DNA of 64,000 bases from Viscum album (taxonomy: Eukaryota; Streptophyta; Magnoliopsida; Santalales; Viscaceae), in NCBI GenBank assembly GCA_963277665.1, contig OY728121.1, positions 1,658,668,062-1,658,732,061 on the forward strand, given 5' to 3'. The notes under the pieces were generated by a model that worked only from the letters and a program-made list of their open reading frames with translations, ran no database searches and was not told where the DNA came from. Both the position numbers and the translations under genes were made by a program. Numbering within the stretch: position 1 is the stretch's first letter; every line of letters begins with the position of its first letter. This document shows positions 1-10,831 of this stretch, one piece after another.

Positions 1-60
1 TATAGTTATTATTTACACCATTATACCCATCCAAGTAAGGTGGTGGTGGAAAACAGATTA

Positions 61-105
61 CACCACGGCGTGGAGACGGTATTACGTATGTACGCAGGCG
101 TGGTG
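61..105. promoter_or_regulatory. CpG-rich dyad in E1 leader (left LTR copy)
   Basis: CACCACG and CGTGGTG form perfect 7-base inverted arms around GGAGACGGTATTACGTATG. The block is rich in CpG inside strongly AT-rich LTR sequence. It lies about 340-390 bases downstream of the TATA box in the minus-strand reading. Related blocks occur at the same place in the other E1 LTR and in both E3 LTRs. Function is unknown. Confidence 0.55.
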
Positions 106-441
106 ATTTCGTTTTCCGTAGGATGGATAAGAGGTGAAATAGGGTTGTTTCATATTTCTAATAACATATCATTATATGAGGGATACTAATGTTATTACCT
201 CATAATGAAACAAATAAAGAATAGGGAGTAGAAGAAGAATGGAACTTGAAGAAAACGGTAGAAGGTATTACCTCTTTCTCGAAATACCTCTTTTAAACAT
301 TCTCTTAAGGCACTAGAGTTGGTCTTTTGAGAATACCAGTACCTATAGTAGGTTTCTAAGGAAGTTGGGAAGTGAAATGGGCAGTGGTTGGCCGAGATTG
401 AATGCTCAAATTGGTGTGAGGAGGAGAGGGAGGAGGTTCCC

Positions 442-448
442 TTTTATA
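442..448 (-). promoter_or_regulatory. E1 LTR TATA box (left copy)
   Basis: On the minus strand this reads TATAAAA in the context CCCTTATAAAAGGGAAC. It is followed by a CT-rich stretch, giving a good plant TATA promoter. The same context is conserved in the other E1 LTR and in both E3 LTRs, which supports it as the retrotransposon promoter. Confidence 0.65.
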
Positions 449-2105
449 AGGGAGGAGAGGGGCACCTTTGGAATTATAAGAAATATTATTTTATATTAAA
501 TCCCAACCCCTCATAAAAACTTTCAAAATTACTCATATCCGAATATTAGATGATATAGGGTTGTAATAGCATCAACAAATAAAATTTAGACATGTTAGGA
601 ATTTATTTTAAACATTATCAACTTGATTTATCCTTATTTATCAATTTAATTTTATTTGTGGTAATAATATTCTAAATTTTAAATTATTATCAATAATTAC
701 AAATGTGTTGTGAATTTTTCATAATTTAAAACTTCATGATGTTTTCGTCCATTTAAATTTTAATTTATAAATTTTAAATATTTTTGTGATTTTTAAACAA
801 TTTTATAATATGTTATTTTTATAAAATAACAATAGTGTCAATTTTGACACTATTCATTTATTTGAATTTAAATAAAATATAAACAGGAGATATGTTCAAA
901 CTAAAAGATTTAATAGATTCATAAAATGTCATATGTATCTATAAAATTAGTGGAGAACATTAAATAGTTCATATAATATTTATTTTAATATTTTTAAAAC
1001 TATTTATTTGATATTTTAATTAATAAAATAGTTTCAACATCACTATTGTGTCATAATTAATGATAATTATTTAATCCCTAAAAATTATAAATAAATTCCT
1101 ATGATATAGATAATTTTATTATATTTCTAGAGACTATTCATTTTTGAAGTTTCATTAAGATTATCACCAAATTAAAATTATTATACTTATAAGATTTAAG
1201 AAAGTGACATGTTGTCACATTCTTTGGTTTTACTAATAATTAAATTATTTTCATGGACAAAAGTCCATTAAATGAATCTAATCCGACCCTTAGGTGATAT
1301 TGTTCGACTTTTAGTCATCCAATATATTGTTGTTAGGTGTTAGGGTAATTTAATAATCTTATATTTACCCTTAATTACCCGATTTATTTTTAACTATGGT
1401 AAAACAAATTTACCGTAGTTACTATTCATAATGCCCAAAAATAAAAAGTTGCATATTAACATAATTTGGACCCACGAATTCTGAATATGGAATCCATTTT
1501 TCCAAATTCAAAACATATAATTTGCAATAATTAATTTAAAATAAATCCCGTTGATAAGAAAATGAGTTTTAGAAGTTAAAACATTGCCAAAGATTGAAAT
1601 GTTTTTACCTATGAATTCAATGTGAAATTAATGATAATGGCATATATTATATTAAATGGTAAAAATATATAATATTTATACTTTAAAACCATTAAATATT
1701 ATAATTTATCCATATAAATTATCTTGATGAAAAAAGTTGTTTTTAATTAAAAATTAGCGTATTTTTACTATTCATCAAAATATAAAAGTTATGAGAAAAA
1801 TATCAAAAATTTATCCAAAGTAAATTTTTATACCCTGATTCAAAATAAGAATTTTATTTTGACAAATTAAACTTATAAATATGTCAAAGACTAGATTTAA
1901 TGTGGGTGCGCCATCAAAAGGCAGCAAAACTGCATTTTTTTAAAAATACATCTTTTACCCCCAAAAAAACTGATTTTTCTTTCATACCTCATTCTAGAAA
2001 ATATATAAGTTGGATTGAAATGTTATAAAATTCAAAATTCAGTTAATACTATTCATAACGGCTTGTTTTAATAATATTTTAAGAGCATATCATTGTTTAG
2101 TGAGA

Positions 2106-2135
2106 CTCGGTATTGCGTACGACGCAAGCTATCGA
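2106..2135. promoter_or_regulatory. GC-rich dyad in E1 U3 (left copy)
   Basis: TTGCGT and ACGCAA form a perfect 6-base dyad around ACG, with CTCG and CGAG further out. It is one of the few GC-rich islands in the LTR and is retained, slightly changed, in the right LTR near 10832-10861. It lies in U3, so it could be a protein-binding site rather than an RNA structure. This role is inferred only. Confidence 0.45.
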
Positions 2136-2249
2136 GGAAGGCCGCAGTTGCGTGTAAAGCAAGCCAAGCAAGTGTTGTGTGTAGTGAATGATTCCATTGA
2201 TGATTTATATAAAAACAAAATATATCTCATAAAAGTCTCGGGTGTTACA

Positions 2250-2264
2250 TTTTACCCCCCTTAA
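2250..2264 (-). other. E1 polypurine tract
   Basis: The minus strand reads TTTTAAGGGGGGTAAAA immediately before the 3' LTR start. A purine run abutting TGTAAC is where plus-strand DNA synthesis is primed in gypsy elements. It fixes the LTR boundary and the orientation. Confidence 0.85.
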
Positions 2265-2288
2265 AATGAATTTCTCCCTCAAAATTTG

Positions 2289-2669
2289 TCACTTTGTAAC
2301 AAACAGATGAGGATACTTGTCCCTCATCATATCCTCAAGATCCCATGTAGCTTCTTCTAATTGGTGGTTCATCCATAAAACATTCACCAAGTGAGTGGTC
2401 TTGTTCCGTAGGACCTTTTCGCTACGATCCAGAATCTCTATTGGTTGTTCTTCATAAGAAAGATCTTGTTCCAGAGGTACAACTTCTGAGCTGAGTACAT
2501 GTGAAGGATCAGGTATGTACTTTCTTAGGAGAGATACATGGAACACATCGTGAACTTGAGAGAGATTTGGTGGAAGCGCCAATCGGTAAGCTACCTTCCC
2601 AACATGATCCTGAATTTCAAAAGGACCAATATATCTAGGGCTCAACATTCCCTTATTTCCAAATCTCAT
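2289..2669 (-). pseudogene. E1 pol C-terminus with chromodomain-like tail
   Basis: This is the end of the polyprotein: the integrase C-terminal barrel followed by a chromodomain-like tail. It reads [19 protein letters not shown], then [28 protein letters not shown], and finally [18 protein letters not shown]. In chromoviruses this tail tethers integrase to modified histones and steers insertion into heterochromatin. The frame is intact to its stop, but upstream it is separated from the rest of the integrase by a stop after GDKVLL. It is a decayed fragment with no functional product expected. Confidence 0.88.
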
Positions 2670-2690
2670 GACCCTCTTCCAGGGAGATAT

Positions 2691-3560
2691 TCATAATAAC
2701 ACTTTATCACCCACTTCAAACTCTAGGTCTTTTCTTCGGTTGTCGGCATAACTTTTATGTTGACTCTGAGCTGCTCTTATGTGTTGTTGAATAGATCTGA
2801 CCTTCTCTGCCATTTTGTCAACAAGATCAGGTCCTAATAGCTTTCTTTCCCCAACTTCATCCCAGCAAGTTGGAGTCCTGAATTTCCTTCCATAGAGTTC
2901 TTCATAAGGAGCCATCTGAATACTAGAGTGAAAGCTATTATTGTATGAAAATTACACCAAAGGTAGGTGTTGATCCCAACCACCTTTGAAATCCATAGAG
3001 CAAGCTCTCTACATATCTTCTAGAGTTTGAATTGTCCTCTCAGACTGATCATCTGTCTGAGGATGATAAGCAGTGCAGAAAATCAACTCTGTATCCAGAG
3101 TATGCTGAAGACTTCGCCAGAACTTTGAGGTAAACCTCGGATCCCGATCAGATATAATGGAAAGTGGTACTCCATGAAATCATACCACTTCCTTTACATA
3201 TATCCTGGAAAGCTGATCAAGAGAAAAATCTTCTCTAATATCAATGAAGTGTGCTGATTTCGTAAGATGATAAACTATAACCCAGATAGTATTATTGACT
3301 TTGGATGTTTTTGGAAGTCTAGTGACAATGTACATAGTGATGTTTTCCCATTTCCATTTAGGTATGGGTAATTGTTGTAACATCCCCTTAGACTTATGTC
3401 TCTCAGCTTTAACTTACTGACAAACCAAGCATCAAGAGACATATTCAACAACATCTCTTTTCATGCCATCCCACCAGAAACACTCTTTCAGGTCTCTATA
3501 CATCTTCGTGCTTTGAGGATGAATAGAGAATGAAGAACAATGAGCCTCATCCAGCAGCTC
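2691..3560 (-). pseudogene. E1 integrase (broken)
   Basis: Going down in coordinate, it shows the HHCC zinc region (about 3405-3560, ending in CLVC), the catalytic core from PIPKWKWENITM, the [12 protein letters not shown] motif, [20 protein letters not shown], and the APYEELYG region. Integrase inserts the element's cDNA into the genome. The first core Asp, expected in TMDFV, is Tyr here (TMYIV), and IWVIV is followed by Tyr where Asp is usual. The second Asp (SDRD) and Glu (QSERT) remain. In-frame stops lie after YVKEVV, after TLEDM, before FSYNNS and after GDKVLL. Confidence 0.88.
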
Positions 3561-3737
3561 CTTCTTTAATTATGGGATGGGAGGAACACAAACCCGATTC
3601 TTGAAGTTTATTATCCCATCACAATCAAGGTTGAATTCAGGAACATTTCTCACCTTCTTTTGTAACTCGACATCTTCTTTCTGTGCCTCTTTAATCTTCA
3701 CATGTATAGATGGTTGAACATTTATTTGAGAAAGATA

Positions 3738-4230
3738 CTATTTTTCCCCTTCAATTATAATTCCAAGATCCATCCTTTGTAAATCCATAAATATTTTATC
3801 TTTTGTGATCCTCATCATGGATAAGCTAGCATTGTCTTTTTGACTTAATGCATCTGTCACCTTGTTTGCTTTCCCAGGGTGGTAATGAAGTGACCAGTTG
3901 TAATCCTTAATCAGCTCCAACCATCTTCTTTGGTGCATATTCTGATCTTTTTGTGTGAAACTATACTTTAAACTTTTAGGATCAGTATAAATATCACACC
4001 TTTCACCATAAAGGTAATGCCTCCAAATCTTTAATGTTATGATTACCGCAGATAACTCCAAATCATGAGTTGGGTAATTTTGCTCATGGATTTTCAACTG
4101 TCGTGAGGAATAAGCTATAACCATATCATTTTTCATGAGAACACATCACAGTCCCTTCTTGGATGCATCACTGTAGATCAAAAACCTTTCTCCACTGCAA
4201 GGTAATGTGAGCACTAGTGCACTGGCTAAC
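3738..4230 (-). pseudogene. E1 RNase H (broken)
   Basis: The RNase H region shows IYSDASKKGL near its start, then [69 protein letters not shown]. These are the standard landmarks of the gypsy RNase H that degrades the RNA strand during reverse transcription. The catalytic SDAS, LEL and TDPKSL positions are recognisable, and the last Asp near DALS remains. A stop interrupts the frame between KKGL and CVLMK. It is linked in order to RT above and integrase below. Confidence 0.87.
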
Positions 4231-4376
4231 CTTCTGTTTAGCTCATTGAAATTTTCTTCACATTCTTCTGTCTAAACAAACTTAACTCCTTTTCGAGTCA
4301 ACATGGTGAGTGGGTTAGATAACCTTGAAAAATATTTCACAAAACGTTGGTAATATCCAGCCAAACCAAGAAAACT

Positions 4377-5396
4377 TCAGATCTCGGTTACTGTTGTTGG
4401 TCTCGACCGTCTTTCGATAACCTCTGTTTTTGCTGGATCCACAGATATCCCCTCTTTTGAGATTATGTGACCCAAAAATTCATCTTTTTGAAAGCAAAAT
4501 TCACACTTGGTAAATTTGACATAAATCTTCTCCTTTCGCAGGGTCTTTAATACAATTCTCAAGTGATCTTCATGTTCTTCCTTGCTCTTTGAATAAACAA
4601 GAATATCATCTATAAAGACTACCACAAACTGATCAAGATAGTATCTAAAGACTCTATTCATTAGATCCATGAAGATAGCAGGGGAATTAGTAAGACCAAA
4701 TGGCATCACTATAAATTCATAGTGTCCATACCTTGTACGGAAAACCGTCTTTGGTATATCCTCCCTTTTGACCCTTAATTAATGATACCCTATACAAAGA
4801 TCAATCTTGGAAAAGTATTGAGCTCCGCGTAATTGGTCAAATAGGTCATCAATCCATGGGAGAGGATATTTTTTCTTGATAGTGATCTTATTAAGTTATC
4901 GATAATCAATGCAGAGTCTCATTGATCCATCTTTCTTCTTAACAAACAGAACATGTGCTCCCCAAGGTGATGCACTAGGGTGTATGAATCCTTTATCAAT
5001 ATTCTCTTGGAGTTTCTTCTTCAATTCTTGCAACTCAATTGGGGCCATTCTATAAGGTGTCATTGAAATAGGCAAAACATCCAGTATAAATTCTATTGAA
5101 AACTCAACTTCACGATTTGGTGGAAGACCTGGTAATTCCTCCAGAAAGACATCATCAAATTCCCGTACAATGGGCATATTATTAATCATGAGATTCTCTC
5201 CAACCATTTGAGATAAATAACCTTCATTTAGTGGAATCAAGACCCATAAGATGGATGCAATTTCCACTGGAAGGTTATGTTCATCCTTGCATTGATAGAT
5301 GATCATAGATTGATCTGGAATATGAAATGTGACTTCCCTTCGTTGGAAATTGATATGATATCCATATAAATAAATCCAATCCATGCCAAGAATCAC
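4377..5396 (-). pseudogene. E1 reverse transcriptase (broken)
   Basis: The segment runs from ILGMDWI through the RT entry [49 protein letters not shown], to [20 protein letters not shown], the catalytic [15 protein letters not shown] and the thumb [17 protein letters not shown] copies the RNA into cDNA in the virus-like particle. The Asp-Asp catalytic pair is intact. Stops fall after CIDYR (where Gln is usual), in the GYHQLRV region and after TTVTEI. The first two of these are Gln positions, so C-to-T change explains them. Confidence 0.92.
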
Positions 5397-5402
5397 ATCA
5401 AA

Positions 5403-5669
5403 TTACACAATAGGAAGGATCACAAGATTTGCAATATGCACTTTCCCACAGACTTCAATCGGAGAAGAATTGTAAACTTTTGATGCTACTGTTGTGCCAT
5501 TAGGAGTTGTCACAGCCAACTCAACATCTAATTGTTGAGGTAATACGGTGATACCCTTATAAAATTCTTCAGAAATAAAAGAATGGGTGGATCCAGAATC
5601 AAATAAAAAACTTGCTACTTTAGAGTGGATGGTAAGTGTACCTCTCACCACTTCGTTTTCGTACTCCAC
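5403..5669 (-). pseudogene. E1 aspartic protease
   Basis: This is the retropepsin region, with the catalytic loop LFDSGSTHSFISEEF followed by LPQQLDVELAVTTPNGT. The enzyme would cut Gag-Pol into its mature parts, acting as a dimer. The DSG triad is intact. A single in-frame TAA after LVILPIV separates it from [10 protein letters not shown], which normally continues the same frame into RT. One nonsense change therefore breaks the polyprotein here. Confidence 0.88.
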
Positions 5670-5769
5670 ATCGCCAATAGTGATTTCATGTGACTTTCCT
5701 TCGTCTTTGGCCTTAAGATTTTGTCGACGTCGATCTTCATCATCAACCCTTGGATTTTGTCATTGATTG

Positions 5770-6766
5770 GCATAATGCCCCATCTCCTTGCACTTGTAAA
5801 ATTGAAGTGTAGTAGGTTCATTATGTGTATCCCTTCCATTGTTTGCATCATTAGACATCTTCATCGCATTATTTCGACATTCAATTGCCCGATGACCTTC
5901 TTTTCCACACTTATAACATTTGCTTGTCCCCTTAAGAAAATTTCCTCCATGTTTCTTTCCACAATTTTATCATAAGGTAAAACTCATCTTCTTTTTAGTG
6001 TGGTCTTTAGATTTTCCTTTGAATTCCATTTTACTCTTCTTATCAAACCCATGTGACTGATGGGTTACACCAATCTCCATATCAACCTTGAGAGCACATT
6101 GAACAATTTCCTCGTAGCTATTGAAGTCCCTTATGGATAACACCCTTCAAAGACTTGGTTTTAATCCACTAAAGAATCGATCGATCTTACTCTCAGGTTG
6201 GATAATAATTCCGGAAGCGTACCTTTCAAGTCTTGTAAAATTTGCTTCGTAGGTACCAACGGATTTATCATCCTTTTGCTTCAGTTCAAGAAACTCCTTC
6301 TCCATCTTTGTTCGAAGAATAATAGGGAAATACTTATTGAAAAATAAGTTCTTGAACTCGTCCTATTCCATGGAATCAATTTCATCCCTTTCCTAGTATT
6401 CTTAATAAGATTCCACCATTGATCAGCAACACCTTCCAAATGATACAGTACTAAGATGACTTTATCTTGTTCAGAACATTGAAGAACTGAAAATATCTTT
6501 TCAGTGGTACTGATCCATTGTTCAGCCACTAATGGATCAGAAGACACGCTGAATGAAGGTGGACACTGCCTCATGAATGAATCTACAGAATATTGCTCCT
6601 TTTGCTCATTTTGAAGTCCTGCATGATTCATAGCTTGAGAAAGTTGTGTGAGCAGGAATACAAGATTTTTCATTCTAGCTCCCATAACATTTGGTTGCAC
6701 TGGGGGACAATCACTACATTTCCCGTCGCATTCTGCATTAACACGATTTCTTCGGGTTCCATCCAT
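5770..6766 (-). pseudogene. E1 gag (frameshifted)
   Basis: The capsid polyprotein starts at an ATG encoding MDGTRRNRVNAECDG. The retrotrans_gag core shows RQCPPSFSVSSDPLVAEQW and LYHLEGVADQWWNLI. A frameshift near 6375 moves the rest into another frame, where KYFPIILRTKMEKEF and later CYKCGKEGHRAIEC (a CX2CX4HX4C zinc knuckle, about 5877-5922) can be read. A second knuckle-like stretch, YKCKEMGHYANQ, near 5780-5815 has lost its first Cys pattern and runs into a stop. Gag would package the element RNA. This copy cannot make a full-length product. Confidence 0.88.
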
Positions 6767-6974
6767 TGACTAAAACCAAGAAGAATAGTGTGAGAAACAC
6801 TAATTATAATAGGAAAACCACATAATCAAGAATAAAATTTCACACTTAAGGTCTTATCATAGGTTGTTCATGGCCATTTCTAAAACACTAAGATTGTGTT
6901 CTATGGTTCGACTTATCCTTAGAGTTCTTACTAAGGCTTTCACATCCTAGTTTCCAATGGTTGACTATACCTTT

Positions 6975-6986
6975 CCTCTGATACCA
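6975..6986 (-). other. E1 primer-binding site
   Basis: The minus strand reads TGGTATCAGAGG, matching the complement of the 3' end of initiator-Met tRNA, which primes minus-strand cDNA synthesis in most plant gypsy elements. It lies two bases from the 5' LTR end, which fixes the LTR boundary. Confidence 0.88.
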
Positions 6987-7209
6987 ACTATAACAACCAC
7001 TACATTACATACATGGTTAATACTTCAAAATTGAAGCATTCTTATTACAACATATAACAAAACCATGAAAGGACCGTATAGGTATAGTGTCTTTAGAAAC
7101 TAGGAAACATAAACAACTGCTTCATAAAGAATCTACACTGTCTCTCATTTATTTCATCATATCTATAGTCCCTTTTTGGCATATCTTACTTAATACCCTT
7201 ATTCCTGAC

Positions 7210-8277
7210 CTGGGGAAAGAAAACATACAAAAGGGTGAGCTCAAATGCTCAGTAAGGGTAAACAAAAGAAATATCAATTACATAAAATTCATAAGAACAT
7301 AAAATTTTGAAAATCTTATCCTGCAAAAGAGATCATAATTTCATAACATGGGATAACTCATGGTGGTGAAATGTAATTCCAATAATCATAACTTAAAACA
7401 TGAAACTTTGTGGAATACACACATAATCATAGAGAATCATTTCTTATTAGACAAGACTCATTGCCAAGACTATCTTAGTGGACAAAGTCCATTTCTGAAC
7501 TGAGTTCACTCCTCGTTTCAGTCTTGTATCACTGAACATGTTTAACCTTCCATTCCAGCCATATCAATATCATGAGATATAAAATCCTTACCCAATGCAT
7601 TGGAGGGAGATATAGGTCCCACCCATCTCATAATGATACCATTCTTATGTGTGCCACAAAATCATAAACCATACATCATAGCATAACCCAAGTAATAAAA
7701 ATGGGAATCTTAAACATCATGACATCATCAACCGATTCATATAAGATAAAAGAATTCATAAAAATATTTCCAGCACAACATAATCAAATAAATGTAATAA
7801 TAGGGATATAAAAAGAACCCTATATTATCTTAGATGGAAAATAATTTTGATAAAACACTTGAACTCCATTCTTGAGGAAAATATCCTTTCTACTTCAAAA
7901 ACATTTTTCCTTTCTTAACATGTCATAAAATTTTTAACTAAAAGAAGTTGATTAAAAATAAACTTGAAAACTTGTAATGGAAGATTCTTGGAAATAAAGT
8001 TTTCAAAATTCATTCATTCCGTATAAGTTAAAAAAACATTCTTCTAGTACTTTTGTCGGAAAAGTCAAAAAGTACCTCGTACAAAAAATGAAAACAGATT
8101 CCATTCATATCTTTTACTAAAAACTCACCGAAGGGTAAAAGTGGATATAAACTATTGTAGAACGATATAAATATTACATATTGAGGAAACATGGACGTGG
8201 ATGATAAAATACACCCCAGTAAATACCAAATTATAAACAATCTCGGATAAAAATGAGATTGTGATATTTTCCCTTAC
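7210..8277 (-). other. Candidate leader intron in E1 5' LTR
   Basis: On the minus strand, AAG followed by GTAAGGGAAA forms a strong donor at 8277. At 7210 TTTTCTTTCCCCAG forms a strong acceptor, preceded by TACTGAGCATTTGAGCTCAC, which holds a plausible branch-point box. The span is 1068 bases and lies wholly in the transcribed R/U5 part, ahead of gag. The same layout recurs in other LTR families in the window. Splicing is inferred from the sequence only. Confidence 0.45.
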
Positions 8278-8606
8278 CTTAGGTCCGATTTGCTTCGTAA
8301 GTGTCCGAACCTCATGTATAATGATTTAAATAATGTTATTGACTTATTCCATAATCATAAATATTGTTATGTTATCATATATGGTCATATTATAAGTTTC
8401 TTATTAGTAATATTTCATTATTACTTGTTATTCGGGTGTTTATTACTTTTTGTTCTTATGCGTGTTTTGTCAAATAAATTCTTATTCTTCTATTTAGGTT
8501 ATAGATACCTCATTTCCAGAATGGTATTAGTGTACAATATGTCATATTTATTCATTAAATTAATTTATATAATAATTATGAAATTAATATCATGTAGAAC
8601 GAGTCT

Positions 8607-8657
8607 CATCACATCGTGGAGACGGTATTCCGTACGTATGCACGAGCGATGACATCG
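8607..8657. promoter_or_regulatory. CpG-rich dyad B in E1 5' LTR leader
   Basis: The block is centred on ACGGTATTCCGT, a perfect inner hairpin of four-base arms, followed by ACGTATGCACG. The outer parts CATCGTG and CACGAGCGATG are imperfectly complementary. It is the second of two such blocks, about 190 bases apart, both downstream of the TATA box. It is strikingly GC-rich for this LTR. Confidence 0.5.
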
Positions 8658-8792
8658 TTCCCATCATCGTGGAATTGTATTGGAGTGTATGTATACTATT
8701 TCAGAATCAGTATCACTTTACAATAATAATATACAGTTATTTGTTTACACCATTATACCCATCCAAGTAAGGTGGGGGTGGAAAACAGATTA

Positions 8793-8838
8793 CACCACGG
8801 CGTGGAGACGGTATTCCGTACGTACACACGCGCGGTGA
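8793..8838. promoter_or_regulatory. CpG-rich dyad A in E1 5' LTR leader
   Basis: This is the counterpart of the block at 61-105 in the other LTR. CACCACGGCGTG and CACGCGCGGTG are imperfect inverted arms around ACGGTATTCCGT and CGTACGTACAC. The block is retained in both LTRs even where the surrounding sequence has drifted. Confidence 0.5.
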
Positions 8839-9173
8839 TTTCGTTTTCCATAGGATGGATAAGAGGTGAAATAGTGTTGTTTCATATTTATAATAACATA
8901 TCAGTATATTAGGGATACTTATGTTATTAACTAATAATGAAACAACTAATGAAGAGGGAGTATAAGAAGAATGGAACATGAAGAAAATGGTAGAAGGTAT
9001 TACCTCTTTCTCGAAATGCCTCCTTTAAACTTTCTCTTAAGGCACTAGAGTTGGTCTTTTGAGAAGACCAGTACCTATAGTAGGTTTCTAAGGAAGTGGG
9101 GAAGTTAAATTGATAGGGGTTGGACGATATTGAAGTCTCAAATTGGTGTGAGGAGGAGAGGGAGGAGGTTCCC

Positions 9174-9180
9174 TTTTATA
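9174..9180 (-). promoter_or_regulatory. E1 LTR TATA box (right copy)
   Basis: The minus strand carries TATAAAA in the same CCCTTATAAAAGGGAAC context as the left LTR. It leaves a U3 of about 1.8 kb. Transcription would start some 30 bases further along the minus strand. Confidence 0.65.
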
Positions 9181-10831
9181 AGGGAGGAGAGGGGCACCTT
9201 TGGAAATATAAGAAATATTAGTTTATATTAAATCCCAACCCCTCTTAAAAACATTCCAAATGACTCATATCTGAATATTAGATGAGATAGGGTTGTAATT
9301 TCATCAAAAAATAACATTTGGAAATGTTAGGAATTTATTTTAAACATTATCAACTTGATTTATCCTTATTTATCAATTTAATTTTATTTGTGGTAATAAT
9401 ATTCTAAATTTTAAATTATTATCAATAATTACATATTTGTTTTGAATTTTCCATAATATGAAACTTCATGAAATTTTAGACCATTTAAATTTTAATTTAT
9501 AAATTTTAAATATTTTTGTGATTTTTAAACAATTTTATAATATGTTATTTTTATAAAATAAAAATAGTGTCAATTTTGACACTATTCATTTATTTGAATT
9601 TAAATAATATATAAAAAAAATATATGTTTAAAATAAAAGCTTTAATAGATTCATAAAATGTCATATGTATCTAGAAAATTAGTAGAGAACATTAAATAGT
9701 TCATATAATATTTATTTTAATATTTTTAGAACCATTTATTTGATATTTTAATTAATAAAATAGTTTCAACATCACTATTGTGTCATAATTAATGATAATT
9801 ATTTAATCCCTAAAAATTATAAATAAATTAATATGATATAGATAATTGTATTATATTTCTTGTGACTATTAATTTCCGAAGTTTCATTATGTTTATGACC
9901 AAATTAAAATTATAATACTTATAAGATTTTAGAATGTGACATGTTGTCATGTTCTTTGGTTTTAATAATAATTAAATTATTTTCATGGAAAAAAGTCCAT
10001 TAAATGAATTTAATCCGACCCTTAGGTGATATGGGTCGACCTTTAGTCATCCAATAGGATTTTGTTAGGTGTTAGTGTAATTTTATAATGTTATATTCAC
10101 CCTTAATTACCCGATTTACCTTTAACTATGGTAAATAAAATTTACCGTAGTTACTATTCAAAATGACAAAAAAAAAGTATCCTATTAACATAATTTGGAC
10201 CCACTAATTCCGAATATGGAATCCATTTTTCCAAATTCAAAACATATAAGTTGCAGTAATTAATTTATAATAAATACCGTTGTTAAGAAAACAGGTTTTA
10301 GAAGTTAAAACATTGGCAAAGATTGAAATGTTTTTACCTATGAATTCAATGTGAAATTAATGCTAATGGCATAAATTATATTAAATGTTAAAAATATATT
10401 CTATTTATACTTTAAAACCATTCAATATTATAATTTATCCATATAAATTATCTTGATGAAAAAAGTTATTTTTAATTAAAAATTAGCGTATTTTTATTAT
10501 TCATCAAAATATAAAAGTTATCAGAAAAATTTCAAAAATTTATCCAAAGTAAATTTTTATACCCCGATTCAAAATAAGAATTCTATTTTGTCAAACTGAA
10601 CTTATAAACATTTCAAAGACTAGATTTAATGTGGGTGTTCCATCAAAAGGCGGAAAAACTGCATTTTTTTAAAAATACTTCTTTTATCAAAAGAAAACTG
10701 ATTTTGCTTTAATACCTCATTCTAGAAAATGTATAAGTTGAATTAAAATTTTATAAAATTCAAAATTCAGTTAATACTATTAATAACAGCTAGTTTTAAT
10801 AATATTTTAATAGCATAATGTTGTTTAGTGA

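Larger units (their letters stand above)
1..2249 (-). repeat. E1 3' LTR (partial)
   Basis: This stretch aligns colinearly with the right-hand repeat from about 8727 to 10975. On the minus strand the LTR begins TGTAACACCCGAGAC, a typical start for plant chromoviruses, directly after a polypurine tract. A hand alignment of about 185 bases near this end shows 16 substitutions to the other LTR, so the insertion is old but still easily aligned. The missing ~1.7 kb (the R/U5 end) lies before the window. Confidence 0.92.

Noticed and set aside
5645..5975. Small open frames on both strands over the E1 gag-protease junction
   Set aside because: They are shadows of the gag zinc-knuckle region read in the wrong frame or strand.
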